Source: Manis javanica (lineage: Eukaryota; Chordata; Mammalia; Pholidota; Manidae). From it: a stretch of 64,000 nt of DNA. A model generated the notes under the pieces. That model ran no database searches. It saw only the letters and a list, made by a program, of their open reading frames with translations, and was not told the origin of the DNA. The DNA is taken from the NCBI RefSeq assembly GCF_040802235.1, contig NC_133158.1:40180001-40244000 (forward strand), written 5' to 3'. The position numbers and the translations under genes are program-made. Of the stretch, positions 46,061-58,528 are shown piece by piece (the stretch's first letter is position 1; each line of letters opens with the position of its first letter).

Positions 46061-46545
46061 CATGTCGGAGGCCTGTCATAGCAATGCTCATAACACCAGA
46101 ACTGTGGCAAAGGCGACATGCCACCCACAGAGGCCGGCTCGCAGGTGTCCCACAGGAACAGCTGGCAGGGGAGCTGTTCTTGGTGGTGACATCGGGTAAA
46201 AGCGCCACACCTCGCTGTGAGGATTAAGACACAGCATTTGTGAGCTGTAAAGGGGTAACTGTTCGTGATAATCAGTATTGCCAAACACCTCAACTTCTTT
46301 ATGGGATAAGATGGGTGCAAAAAAACATGAAAACCAAGTAAAATTAGCAGCCTCACCAACTTCTTTTGAATGGTAGTAGGTGTTTCTGAGTTTGGTTTTG
46401 TAAATGGGGTACAAACTCTGTGGCCCCTGGTAACAGAGCACTCTAAAATAATGGACCAGAGCACAAAATGAGCTGCTCTTTTTTTCTTTTTCACTGAGTT
46501 CTCTCTTAATTATGTTAAAAACAGTCTTTCTTGAGAAGCTGAAAG
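46061..46545. other. Unassigned stretch with a minus-strand open frame
   Basis: A minus frame at 46088-46441 (117 codons) and an overlapping one to 46494 cover this stretch. The first reads YPIYKTKLRNTYYHSKEVG and NFTWFSCFFAPILSHKEVEV. The composition is more protein-like than that of the GC-rich shadows, but I recognise no family and see no splice sites or start context. It may be the tail of the adjoining L1M or an unrelated retrocopy. Confidence 0.25.
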
Positions 46546-46570
46546 GTAATTAGAAGCTGAAGCCAGGCAA

Positions 46571-46741
46571 GGGAGGGAGGAGGGAGGGGCCATGGGAGGG
46601 ACCCCAGGAGCCCTTCCAGAGAGGGCTGGAGGCTGCACGGGGGTGGGGGGCGCCTCCTGGGAGGGGGGCTGGTGACAGCCTGGGCGGCTCCAGTGGTTAT
46701 TTAAAGCCTCTGCCCCCGGGAAAGGTGGGGGGTGGGGGCTT
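46571..46741 (+). other. G-rich, quadruplex-prone stretch
   Basis: GGGAGGGAGGAGGGAGGGG (46571-46589) meets the four-run quadruplex pattern on its own. Further runs of five to six G lie near 46639-46650, 46661-46668 and 46726-46738. A TTATTTAAAG sequence at 46697-46706 resembles a TATA element, but no transcript is evident. Confidence 0.7.
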
Positions 46742-47199
46742 CGGCTACCACACAGTCCAATCAGAATTCAGTTTTCAACTAGGGTTCTAGGGGCGCCAGC
46801 CAACTGCTGTGAGTTACCTGGAGTGCAGCAGCGCCTGGTACCCTGAAAAGGACTGTCTGTGTGTATTTCCAGATGCCTGTGCTGAGGTACATGTACAGAG
46901 ATGTATCCATATCTTAAGTGCACAGCTTGGTGAGTTAACCCAATGTGGACATGCCTGTGAACCTCCACGCAGAGCAGGAGGCAGAACAGGACCAGCCCCA
47001 GTGTCCCCTTTATGTCTCTGCCCAGTGTGAGCCCTCCAGGCCCCAGGAGGACCCCTACCATGACCCCCATCTGTTTTGCACAGCACACACACTCCCGGTT
47101 CTTGCTTCCTCTGCTGGGTGCCGTGTCTGTGAGGCCCGCCAGGCTGTGTCTGAGCAGCATGGGTGTATTCCTGTTGCCACAGAGCGGTCCAGAGTAGTG
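46742..47199. other. Non-coding stretch, nothing recognised
   Basis: Overlapping frames on both strands, no domain and no clear repeat. Confidence 0.4.
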
Positions 47200-49420
47200 A
47201 CACTCTACAGTATAGTTATTTGTTCTGCTCTGGATGGAGATGTTGGCTGTTTTCTATTTTTCACCATGAGAATACTGCTTCCATGAACATTTTCATACAT
47301 GCCTTTCAGTAGACACAGGCGCACGTTTCTGTTGAGCATGTACCAAATCACAGGGGCACATGTGTGTCCCACTTCAGCATGCAGCCTCAATCCTCCAGTG
47401 TTCAGCCACTTCCATCCCCACCAGTGTTGTGTGAGCCTGCCAGGTGCTCCTCTCCCTGATCAACATGTGGTATTGGTCTCTTTCATTTTGGCCATTCTGG
47501 AGGGTGTGCAGTGGCTGCTTCCCATGGTTCTCACCGATGACTGGTGAGGCTTTCTTTACATGTGCTCATTGTCCACATGCATGTCCTTTCTACTGAAGAA
47601 GTGGCTCAAGTTTTTTCTTATTTATTTACAGAAGCTCTTTGCATATTCTGAACCCAAACCCTTTCACTGGTGTATGTGCCCTGAAGTCTTCTCCCCCTCA
47701 GCGGCTTGCTTTTCTATAACCTTAGTGGTGTGTCTCAGTACACAGGGGCTCTTAATTCCAATGGGAGCCAATTCATTAACCTTTGTCCTATGGTGAATGC
47801 TGCCTGTGTCTTGTTTAGAAAACCTGGACTCTGTGGCCATGAGGATATACTTGGTTATCTTCCGTAAGGTTTGTTGTTCATTTTAAAACTTAGAGTAACA
47901 GCCACCCTGGAATTGTTTTGTCTGTATAGTGTGAGGCAGGGGTTCCAATTCACTGTTATGTTGTTACTAGTATGTGGCGTCCAGCTGACCCGGCCCGATC
48001 TGCGGAGGAGACACCCTTTCCCAGCTGCTCTCCGGAGCCACCTTTCTCATGAAACCAGTGTCCACACAGGCATGGGCTGTCAGCTTCACACTGGACTATG
48101 TGTTAGGGGCTATATCCACCCTTGCACCCATGCTCATTTTCTTAATCACTGAAATTTCATCATAGTTCTTATGATCTGGTAGAGTCACTTTCCAGTTCTG
48201 TTCTTCTTTAAAATTTTCTGGCTATACTTTTTATTTTACATTGCCATATAATTTGTTGAACTGGCTTATCAATTTCCCCACAAATCCTGCTAGAATTTGT
48301 ATCAGAATTACATGGAAGCTATAGACCAATTTCATAAGAATGAATATTCTCACAATATTGAGTGCTCCAATTCATGTTTGACCTGACATTTATTTAGGTA
48401 TTCTTCAAGTGCTCTTGTTAACTTACAGTCTTCTGTGTGGATATTTCCCACCTATTCCATTACATTTATTCCCAGGTATTTAGTGCTTTGAATGGTATTT
48501 TTAAATGTTCCCTGTTTTTATTTTGTGACCACTGGTTTCTAGTTCAGAGTTGATTTTTGTATACTGTGCTTGTATCCAGCAGCTCTCCAGATCCACTTAA
48601 TAAATTTAACAGTTTTCTGTAGGTTCTATAGGATTTTCTACGTAGATTATCATTTGCCTGTGAATATTGACTTTTAAATGTGTTCATTTCCAATAATTTT
48701 ATCCTTCATTGCTTTTTCTCTGACTTGCTTCACTTGCTGGTGATGAGCAGAAGTGCCAGTCTTGAACATCCCATTCTTATTCTGACCACAGAGGGGAAGC
48801 AATCCATATTCCATCAGTCAGTGTGATATTTATTGTAGGGAAATTTTTTTATATAGACGCCCTCTATCAGATTGAGGAAGTTCCCTTCTATTCCTTCTTT
48901 GCTAAGAGCTTCTTTTCATGAATGTACGGTATGTTTCATCAAATGTTTTCTTCTGCACCTATTGAGATGATATATTTACTTTTCTGTTTTGTTCTATTAA
49001 TATGATGAACTATTTTGAATGAAGTTCAAATGTTATACCTACCCTGCATTTCTAGAATGACCAGCCCAACTTGGCCAAAATATGTTATTTTTTCAATATA
49101 TTACTAGGTTTGGTTCATTAATATATTGATCAGGACTTTTGTATCTATGTGTATGAGAGAGAGGCTATAGGTTCCCTTTCTTAGAGTGTCCTTACCGGGT
49201 TTTAGCAGTGAGGTTACACTGGACTTCATAATGTGTGCTGGGAAGTGTCTCCCTTTATTCTTCTCCGGAAGAGTTTGATAGGAGGCGTGGGTCCATCTTC
49301 TTTAAACTTTGTTGAATTCAGAAGCCTAACCTGGAGCTTCTTTTGTACAACAGTTTTGAATTACGGATTCAATTTCTTCACTGGGCATAGGACAATTAAG
49401 ATTTTCTACTTCTCACTCAC
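47200..49420 (-). mobile_element. Ancient L1M, minus strand, about 2.2 kb
   Basis: Antisense ORF2 runs from the C-terminal end (near 47400-47530, CTTCCATCCCCACCAGTG, then TTTTGGCCATTCTGGAGGG) to the RT region. Later landmarks include TTTATTCCCAGGTATTTAG near 48466, CCCTCTATCAGATTGAGGAAG near 48861 and CTATTGAGATGATATATTTAC near 48959. It is strongly diverged and broken. The smaller fragments at 52100-52640 and 54480-55070 have the same orientation. Confidence 0.88.
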
Positions 49421-49508
49421 CCAAGAGTGAGCATCCGGTCTCGCTAAATCCAGTCTCTACCGGACTAGAGCCTGGCTGAGGGGTGGCGGCTGAGCTGCCC
49501 GCCTTGGC

Positions 49509-49602
49509 ATGACGCTGCTTCACAAGAAATGCCATTTTGACATGCGGCAAGGAATTGAAAAGCAGTTTAAATCTTTGTGCCAGTCCATTAAAGAATACAG
49601 AG
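49509..49602 (+). other. Candidate coding exon, unidentified
   Basis: An ATG-initiated frame begins MTLLHKKCHFDMRQGIEKQF and reaches CQSIKEYR. It meets a strong donor, ACAGAG|GTGAGG (intron GT at 49603-49604). A stop lies just upstream in frame, so it would have to be a first coding exon; the ATG context is weak. The charged, low-proline peptide is unlike the surrounding GC shadows, and it abuts the L1M fragment's edge. I recognise no protein. Alternatives are a retrocopy or old transposon piece. Confidence 0.22.
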
Positions 49603-49619
49603 GTGAGGAGGGGGCTCAC

Positions 49620-52095
49620 AACCTGCACACAGCGAGCTTCCTGCAGGCAGTGCTCCCCCACCCCTGGGGCTCCCCAAGCCGCGGCACCTCACCTGACCTC
49701 CAGAAGCTCCTGCCCAGCCATCTTCTGCACCTACTGTTTTCTCTGCAGGAGTGTCTCTCTCGCCCTTTCCTCTGTGATGTGATTAAGCCCATCTCAATCT
49801 CTGCTCCCCTGCTGGTCCCCAGTTCTCAGTGTAATTCAGGTAGTGGACAGGATTGAAAATAGAAGCTCTGCAAATCACTCCCCTCCTAGAGCCTGCGGAC
49901 CAGGGGCAATGGCGCCTTGCAGTTGCACATCCTGAGCCCCAGGTGGGAAGGGCCACCCAAGGCGGTACAGGAGCCACTCCCTCAGGGGCAGCAGCCGGCA
50001 TGCCACATGCTCTCCTGGGCTGCTTGGCCGCGGCCCCTCACCAGCTTGTTCTGGTCCGGGACACAGAGGCAGACCCCATGAGGCCCCGTGCCCATGGAGA
50101 GCTCTGGACGTGGCTTATTTCCATGGCAGAACTTCCCAGAGGGGTGGCACCCGAGCCAGTGCCATGGGTCCCGGTACCACCCTGCCCCTGTGCCACTGGG
50201 TTTGTGTGCCCCATGCTCCCTAGGGTTCCCAGGATGCCCCACATCCTCCCAGGCGCCCTCTGTGCCCTGCCCCTGGCCCACAGTCCCACTTCAGGCCATC
50301 GCCTGGGACAGTGTGGGAGGAGAGGAGAAGGTACAGGCAGCTGGGCCTGACTGCCCACTGCTGGGTCCCCTCACCCGGCTGCACCCGGGGAAGGGGCACT
50401 CCGAGGCACTGCCTTCTATGGGTGAGGATGGGCCACTGGCCATGAGTGGCTGTGGGGCACACACTCAGACGTAAGTCACAGAGCCAGCACAGTTGAGTCC
50501 AGCCAGAGACCCTTCCCCTCATGTGGGGTGTGGCACCCTGTGTTTTAAAACAACCTAGAATCTAAAGGGCTGTCCAGTGCCAGCTGCCTGGGGCCTTGTG
50601 AAGAGTCACTAGTCAGTAATTAAGCAAGTCCCTTTTCAAGGGAAGGGTCAGGTGACAAAATAGTCCTGGAAAAGGATCTCCTTTTGTCACTGTCACCTTG
50701 GTGGCAGAAGCAGGGAGGGCGCGCCTGTGCGTGGGGCAGGACCACGGCAGCCCCACAGGGACCAGGCAGGGGCATGGAGAGCAGGGCTGCCACAGCAGGA
50801 AACAGGGTCTGCACAAGGCCCAGGGCGGCGAGCGGGTGCAGGCTCGGAGAGGGCCCAGACCCCTCCGGCCCGGCCAGCCGGCAGCCCCGTGGCTGTGCAG
50901 GCTCACATTCCAGCAGGATGATAGCATGTGCGTCTGTGCAGATTCTTTTGAATTGCATACATGTATAAGCCCACCTATTTTTTGCTTTCTAGAATTCCAT
51001 TTCTATTTTTGGTGGAATATAAAGGCTTGACTATTTCCCAAAATGGAACAACACATTTTTTTCCTTGACTGTCTTATATCCTGGTTGCCCATTAAATAAG
51101 TGCATCTAGGCTGTATGGGTGCTTGGTGATTTCCTGAGCGGGAGCTGGCTGTGTGCCCCACACAGACAGCTTTCCTGAGACCTCCTTTTATTTTATTTGG
51201 GGTTTTAATGCTCTGTGCTTAACGGATATAACAATAGGTGGGCTTGGATAAGGGCATCAGACCTGCCCATCATCCTGCAGCTGAGGATTCCAGAGAAGCC
51301 CCTCCTTGAGGATTCCAGGCCTGCCCCCAGCAGAAAGGCTTGGGGGTAGGGAGAAGGGGGAGGGAGGGGGGAAAGAGAGACAGCCCTGCCCTCTCATTGC
51401 CCTGCCCTAAAGATATGGGAGGTGGGCACTGGGCACCCTTGTGGTGGGAAGTGTAAGGGCCATTTCTAGAAGCCACAGCTGCTACTGTTGAGCTGGTACG
51501 TGGGGAGGGAACGCGCCCAACTTGGCTTCCTCCCACCAGTCCATCAACCCCCAACATAACCAGTTAATGGCAGGAGGATTTGAGCTTAATGATAAAAAAT
51601 GTTTCTAGAAAGTAACAGAAACTTGTTAACACATTTGTTAAAACAGCAATTCCTCTATGATCCCCCCAAAAGAGCCTGCAGGAAGTTCACCAGAAAAGTT
51701 AGCCCTTTGCTCAGTTTCTCAGCAATGCCTGCGGGCACCCTGCCCCCAGCCGCGGCCCCCTCCCCGATGGGTGCTGATGCGCTGCACTGGCGGGGCAAGC
51801 TCCGCGCACGTGGGGACCTCCCCGGCATAGCCAGATGGGCTGGGCCACATCGACGTGCACTCCGTGACCAGAACCCTAATCAGAGCAACTGTCCCCACAG
51901 AACGTCCCTTCTAGTCAAGCCGGAAGGAAACCATTCCTGGGGTTTCTGGGCTCCATTCTGCCCCACTGATCATTTGTTGTCTTCGCTGCCACTGCACTGC
52001 CTTGAAGCCTGCACTTTGTAGCAGGTGGAGCTGATGTCAATCCCCTGGGCTCCTTGTCAGGGCTGCTGGGACCACTGAAGTCTTTGCATTTCCAT
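49620..52095. other. Non-coding stretch, no gene seen
   Basis: GC-rich 49620-50920 with overlapping domain-free frames, then mixed. A G-rich block at 51341-51371 is listed separately. Confidence 0.4.
51341..51371 (+). other. G-quadruplex-prone run
   Basis: Five runs of three to six G separated by loops of one to four bases (GGGGGTAGGGAGAAGGGGG, then AGGGAGGGGGG). Confidence 0.75.
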
Positions 52096-52099
52096 TACA

Positions 52100-52640
52100 C
52101 TTTTAGAATCAACTTCTCATTTTCTACAAAAAAGCCTGCTGGGACTTTGATGAGGATGGTATTGATCAGCAGGTCATTTTGGGGAGAATGCGCAGCTTAA
52201 CAGCAATGCTGGGCCTTCCATCTGTGTCGCGGTTTGAACCACTGCTCACTGAGGTGCTTTCATTCCTCTGGGCAGCATTTGGGGGTGTTCAGTGTAGAGG
52301 TCCTGAAAAGCTTTCTGTTCAGTTCATTCCCAAGTAGTTTGTTTTTTGCTACTACTGTGATACATTTTAATTTAATTTTCCTATTATACAGAAATGCAAG
52401 TAATTTTGTGTGATCACTTTACATCATTTGGCCTTGCTATGTTCACTAACTGATTCCAGTACTTTTTGTAGGTCCTTCAGGCTTTTCTATTCCTACATTT
52501 ACAATCATGTTGTCTAGGAATGGATACGTATTTACTACCTTCTCTCCGATGTGTCTGCCTTCTGTTTCTTTTTCTTGCCTTATTGCACTGGCCAGGACCT
52601 GTGATACAGCATTACAGATAGTGCTCACTGTGCCCACCTG
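52100..52640 (-). mobile_element. Ancient L1M ORF2 fragment, minus strand
   Basis: The plus-strand text CTGGGACTTTGATGAGGATGG, ATTGATCAGCAGGTCATTTTGG, TTCCCAAGTAGTTTG and CATGTTGTCTAGGAATGG is the antisense of the L1 ORF2 region around and after the RT active site. Decayed; no frame survives. Confidence 0.8.
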
Positions 52641-53325
52641 ACTGAGCTAATGGAGTGGTGACACAGATGGCTCAGAGGTCCCAGGAAAAACACAAGATGA
52701 AGTGCAATACATGACTTTTCTTTGAGGAGCCTGCTGCCGTTTTGATTTTTCATTAAAGAGCAAACTACTGGCAGGCTATGTCATATCTACATAATACTTG
52801 ATAGCCAGGTAATCTGCAAGGCCCAGTGAAAAATGAAAATGTGGGACACATTTTTCAAAAGCAGAAAAAAACTCTTTTTTTCTTAGGAAGTCAGTATCTG
52901 TGTCTATTTACCTGTGCTTCCCTCTCCCTCTTCCTTCTTGTCTCTGTCTCTGTTTCTCTCCTGCTCATGGTGTTTTTCTATTTGCTATTTAATATGGGCA
53001 TGGGAATATTTGCAGGGCAAATACAGACTCTCACAAACACTGGGGATCCCCACCCTACTGCTCAGTATTCAGAGCACATGTACATCCCCACCCCTTCCCA
53101 AGCCTGTGCCTAGGTGCCCGACAGTGCAGAGGCGGCAGTGGTCTCTGCGTGGGTAGGCAGGTTGTGGGAGGGGAGCACACTCACCAGCCCAAGCTCTAAG
53201 CCCAGCCTATGCTCCGTTTTCAAAACTCAAGATTCAACAATAAAATTAATAACATTTCAAGACACTAACCACAGAGATTAAAACTGCAGACAGGACCCCC
53301 TTAGCATAGATGCCCTGCGCCCACT
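52641..53325. other. Non-coding stretch, nothing recognised
   Basis: A pyrimidine-rich run (CTCCCTCTTCC then TCTCTGTCTCTG) at 52921-52965. No gene. Confidence 0.4.
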
Positions 53326-53329
53326 CAGG

Positions 53330-54235
53330 TTGCTCACCTATCATGCTGTGCTTAAATGTTTACAAAGTACTTTGAGATTCATTATCTCACATAATGGTAG
53401 GTACCACGTAGCATGTAAAGAGGCCTTTTTTCCTATTTTTACTGCATTTACCCTCTTCTATGACAGAACTCTAAATGTATTAAATAAGTTTCAGTGAATA
53501 TTTGTTGAGGGCCACCATGTACATCACCTCTCTGATGACACAGATGAATAAAATCATCTGCCTGCTTCCTGCACCCCAGACACAGGCCACGGCCACCATG
53601 ACCTGGCACTGTGCTCAGGGGTCTCAACCCACCTTCTCCCCAGGATGTAGCTCCACAAACTGACAGAGCACTTGCTATAGTCCAGGGGTTCCACATGTAA
53701 GACCACCGTCCAAAGAACCTACATAATACCCAGGATGACACAGCTGGGAAAGGATGGAACCAGGGGTGGAACACAGCAATCTGACTGACGCTGTTTCCCC
53801 TCCCGACTGGCCAGCCCAGGGGGCAGACCCACGCTGCAGGCACACAGGTGGCACACTAGTACTTGTGTTTGGTCAGGTCAGGGAGGACTTCTTGGAGGAG
53901 GCAGCATTTGAGCTGAGTCTTAAAGGACTAGTAGCCATTCACCAGGTCCGTGAGAGGCCTGGGGGATAGCAGGTGCAAAAGGTACTGTGGCCAGAGCACA
54001 TTTCTCTTTGGTGGACTTGGAGCAAAAGTGCAGAGCCGTGCACAGTGGGCTGAAGCTGGAGGTCAGGGCCAGGGCAGGGCGTGGGCTGCCCAGAGAAAGC
54101 CCAGCAAGTGCCCACTGCTCTAGGCTAGTCAAGGGACACAGGTATGGCTGGGGCCACTAGGGCAGGGCAGAGTTGTGGAGGGGAGCAAAGGAAGCCAGCT
54201 GTGGCTAGACTGCAGAGCCCTGAATGCTGCTTCTA
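53330..54235 (+). repeat. Composite of MIR and other ancient interspersed repeats
   Basis: 53335-53480 and 53735-53805 show MIR-like order (TTTGAGATTCATTATCTCAC; GATGACACAGCTGGGAAAGG, GGTGGAACACAGCAATCTGAC). 53875-54235 follows a common old repeat (GTCAGGGAGGACTTCTTGG, AGCATTTGAGCTGAGTCTTA, GGCCTGGGGGATAGCAGG). The last family is known to me by pattern, not by name. Confidence 0.5.
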
Positions 54236-54479
54236 ATACCACCTCTCCTCCACCAGCCAGACTGTAGAACCCCCGTGCTCTAGTCAGCCTTGACAGCAAG
54301 CCTGCCCCTCTGTGCCCACTGCTCCCCTCTGCCCTACCAGTGCCCGTCCTGCCCCCAGCCCCCCACTGCCCCCGCCTCTGCCTGCTCACACAAAGGGCAG
54401 TGGACTGCAGATGCACTTGGCTTCCGCGGGTCCTAGCATCGCTGCAGGCCTGAGGCCATAGCACAGTCCCTTCGACCCT

Positions 54480-55070
54480 CCTCCGCATATGGACACTCGG
54501 GTTTTCTCCATTGTCTGGCCGCTTCACACAAACCTGCGTGGGAGAGCTCTGTACACAGACATGTCCATCTAGCTAGAGGCATGTTCAGGGTGGGTTCCCA
54601 GGAGGGGGAGAGCCAGTTGTAATGTAAGTGTGTACGTCATTTGTTAGGTGTTCCCAAATCCCCTCCAGAAGGTTCACCAGGTGACGTCACACCAGCAGAA
54701 GCTGCCCGACAGCTGCGCGCAGAACACGCTGTCACACTTCCAGATTGCCGACCTGGGAGGGGAGAAATAGAAATCAGTGTTGTTTCAATTTGCATTCTCT
54801 GGTTATGAATGAGTGAACATGTTTCAGATGTTTAAGGCCCATTTTAATATACTTTCTGTGAACTGTCTCCTTATGTCCTTTGCCCATCTTTCTATCTAGT
54901 TTTTGGTCCTTTGTCTGTGATGTATGGTGCAAGAATTTTGTCCTTCAGTTGTCTTTGATTTTGTGTAGGATAGGTTTTTGCTGTGTAAAAATTTTATTTT
55001 TATACTCATATTTGTCAATCTTTTCCATGAGTCATAGTAGAAAGCCTCTCCCTACCTCTGGCCTCGAGGA
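54480..55070 (-). mobile_element. Ancient L1M 3'-end fragment, minus strand
   Basis: Plus-strand landmarks are TTGTTTCAATTTGCATTCTC, GAATGAGTGAACATGTTTCAG, TCCTTATGTCCTTTGCCCATC and TTTTGTCCTTCAGTTGTC, the antisense of the L1 ORF2 end. 54480-54780 looks like the adjoining 3' UTR. Confidence 0.75.
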
Positions 55071-57595
55071 CTTCACCACATTGTCCTCTAGTTCCCTGCA
55101 TGGCTTCTTGTTTCATAGGCCCCCCTCCACTGGAAGTCCATTCCTGCATGTGGCCTGAGGTGGGTCTGTTGTAACCCCTCTTCCAAAGGCTAGCCTGGTC
55201 CCCACCATTAGTAAAAGTCCCACCTTGCCCCAGGGATGTGAGGTGCCTCCTTCATCCTGGGCAAATGTCCCTCTGTACTCTGGCCTGTCTCTGGCTTCTC
55301 TTCTTTGCAGGATCTGCTGTCTGTCCGTGCACCTGCCGGGGTGTTGTGCAGTGGGGAGGGAGGGCCTCATCTTGGAGTCTTTGTTTCTAGGCATTCTTCC
55401 TATAAAAAACAACCAAGCCATTATTCTAAAACAGAATTTTAAAAGGGAGGATCCATGTCCTCAGACGGCTTTGGATGGGGGTGAGTCTGTGGCAGTCTGC
55501 AAACCAGTGCTCGGCACATTCACAAAGACCTCTAATTTTCAGCTCCAGCAAGCAAATGTTTCACGGGAAGACCACTCCTGCTTCAGGGTCTCTGGGGCAG
55601 CTGAGGCCCGCTCTGCCGCCCCCGCCTGTCTGCCCGGCGTTTCCTTTCATTCTGCTTCGGTCGATTTTGACCTTCAGCGAACAGAAGAGCCGAGAGACGC
55701 AGGAAGAGATAAACACCTGCAGCCGGGGCAGTCTCTGCGCCCTGTGTCAGCTTTTGGGCTTTGTCTTCCTTTTATAACAAAGAAATGGCTTTTGTTTTGT
55801 TTTTCTTGTGGCTAATTGGAGATCCTGATTATTTAAGGAGCCCCAGGTGGAGGTGGTGGGTGAGTCAGGCCTGGTCTGGAGAGGGGTTCCCTGCACAGCC
55901 CTCCTGCACATCGAGGTGCCTACGCCATGGCGGCTCTGCGGATGGAATGGCCAGGCCGTGATCGAGCGCCTGGCAGGAAGCAGAGCTTCCAAACACTCCC
56001 CACCTGGCGGCAGCTCCAGGCCACCCAGACCAGCTGAGCCCTGGGGTGCGGCGCCCAGTGAGGGCGGGTCCCCAGCCTGTGGCGCTGTGACAGCGGCCGG
56101 GCCCTGCAGCTCAGGGTGCTGGGGGTACCTGTGCAGCGTGGCGGTAGCTGCTCCTGCCTTCGTGGCTGGCAGGGAAGGCCAGCCTCCTGCTCCGCCCTCC
56201 GCTCCTGGGGCTCTGCTTCAGGGTCTCAGCTCTACGGCAGCAACTTCTCCAGAACCGTGGGGGCTGCCACACCGCCGGTCTCCACACTGTGCCTCCTCTG
56301 CGCCTCCCAGGGCCACGGGGCACCCACACTACAGAGAAGGCTGCTCTGGGGTGTGATGCACTTTCCTGCCCGATCCGAGGGCTGACCGGGGCTGCCGGGG
56401 CGCAGACAGAAGGGAGAAGTGTGGCCTCCTTCCTGCACTTGCTCCCACAGGCCTCGCGCGGCCGCCCCAGAAACTGCCCTCCCTGCCTCCACGCCCGCCC
56501 CTCCTGTCCTGGAGCTGGGGCTTCCGGGGCCCGGGGTGAGGCACTACTGGCCTGTAGTCCTGGCCTCGCCTGCAAGGAGCAAAGTGCGGTCTTGGCTCCT
56601 GGGAGGAGCCCACATGGCAGACAGGCTGCAGGGCATGTGTCAGGAAGGTGGGCTTCCCAGGACCCTCTCTGAGGGCCACCCTGAGCTCAGATGCCCCAGC
56701 GCCAAGTCCTAAGCCATCGCCAAGAACTCTGCCCTGCCAGGTCCACGTGGGCAGGTGTTCTCGGAAGGCACCGAGGGCAGATCTGCAGGGCTCCACTCCT
56801 GAGGCTGTTATGAAGATCTGCAGAGATGCCTTGGCCTACCTGCCCGCAGACCCAGCCCCATGCCACCATGGTGCCACTCTGGCTGGGGCACACAGGGACC
56901 CCGTCTGTCTCTGTCTCCCATGGGGGGTTGTCATTCCCTGTCTGATGCCCAGTGTCTTCAGAACCATTATTTCATGTATTTTATCTCTCGTTTTTTTTGG
57001 TTGTTCCAAGTGGGATGGTAAATTTGGCCCCTGGTACTCCATCTTGGCTTGAAGGGAATTCTCATTTGAATTGTCTTATTTCTTCATTCTTTATTGTGGA
57101 AACATCTCCTCCAACCCAGAAGTTTCCAAGAGTCTGTGGGCTGTGTCCGTGGCTCCCAGAGCCCACGTGAATACTGATGGACTGGGCTTTTCTGATGTTG
57201 AGCGGGGCACAGCCTGGCACTCAGCATGGAACCCAGCATCCCCCAGACCCAAGTGCGCCTGACACAGCCCCTGCCTCTCTACCTCCGTGGGGAGCGCCAT
57301 GCTTTGAAGACTCAGAGGTAGCTTCTGGTTTAGAGGGCTTCTTACCAACAGCTTCCATCCAGGCCAGGGAGGACTCTGCCCGCCCCCCCCACTCCCAAAC
57401 GGCCGGTGAGGATGCACTGCCATCCCGCCCAGGTGCCCGCACTGGCCTCCCACCTGCTCACGGTCCTGCCCATTGTCCTGGGCTCCCTTCTGCCTCCGGG
57501 CTGGTCACGGGTCAGGCCTGGGCCAAAACGCCCTAGGGAATCAGGGGCATGGGCCTTTCTAAGGGAATTCCTGCTCCAATCATTTGATGTCTAGG
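55071..57595. other. GC-rich non-coding stretch, no gene seen
   Basis: 55840-56720 is GC-rich with several long overlapping frames on both strands (up to 196 codons) and no domain. CpG density is moderate, well below the 40-kb island. No splice-consistent gene model could be supported. Confidence 0.4.
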
Positions 57596-58155
57596 CTCAG
57601 CTTATTTTTTAATTAAAAAAATTAATTTAATTTTTGCAATATGTTAGAGTTGGTTCAAACATCAGAAAGTAGAAGGTAAGGAGGGTCCCTCCCCCCACTG
57701 CCCTGCCTTCCCTGGGCCCTCCTGGGGAGTTTACATGTGCAAAACTCATCTGTGAATGATCGCCTCCTCCTTTTGCACAGTGCAGGCAGTGTATACACAC
57801 CGCTATCTGTCTTGCTCTTTCAACCAATGGTACATTGATCACACACATATTTCCTGAGCTCACTGGGAGAGGTGTGGCCGAGAACAAGATGTGCAGTCCT
57901 TTCCTGGGGGAGACAGGCATGCACAAAGACAGAACATAGGTGGGGCACAGTGTCCAACCACCACCAAAGATGAAGGCTGCACGAAGCGGAGGCAGGCACA
58001 CAAGACAGGGAGTCGAAGGAGTGTAATCGAGTGGCTGGAGGCTTCAGGTAGAAGGTGGCATCTGAGCGAAGGCAGAAGAGGCAGGAGGGAGCCTGTGGGC
58101 AGACAGAGGGAGCGCATCCAGGGCAGAAGGGGATCAGGAGAAGCGGGGCAGGGCA
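57596..58155. other. AT-rich palindromic patch and likely old repeats
   Basis: 57605-57636 is made of A and T runs around TTTTTTAATTAAAAAA. 57640-57850 looks like an old L1/HAL1-type 3' region. 57855-58150 is purine-rich and resembles the unnamed repeat at 18690-19150. No gene. Confidence 0.4.
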
Positions 58156-58159
58156 AGGG

Positions 58160-58528
58160 TTAGTTAGTTTTGGCCAAACAGCACTCTGGGTGTTTCTGGA
58201 TGAGATGAACATTGGAGTTGTTTGACTGAGTAAAGCAGACTGCCCTCCCCAGAGTGGTGGGCCTCGCCCAATCAGGTGAAAGCCTGAATAGAGCGAAGGG
58301 CTGACCTTCCCCCAGTTAGAAAGGATTCTCCTGCTTGACTGAGTGTGAGCAGTATACCAGCCCTTTTCCACCCTTGGTTTGAACTAAACCATTATTCTTA
58401 CAGGGCTCCAGCAGGCTGACTCACCCTGCAGGCCTTGAGTGGCGCCAGCCTCCACAGTCGGGTGAGCCATTCCTTGTAATACATCTTTCTCTCTATCTTC
58501 AAATCTGTTTCTCTGGAGAACACAGGTG
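58160..58528 (+). mobile_element. Solo LTR remnant, MaLR/ERVL-like, plus strand
   Basis: Follows a familiar mammalian LTR order: CTGGGTGTTTCTGGATGAGA, GACTGAGTAAAGCAGACTGCC, GTGGGCCTCGCCCAATCAGG, CCAGCCTCCACAGTCGGGTG, then TCTGTTTCTCTGGAGAACAC near the 3' end. The 5' end is missing. It has no coding content. The subfamily is uncertain. Confidence 0.6.
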
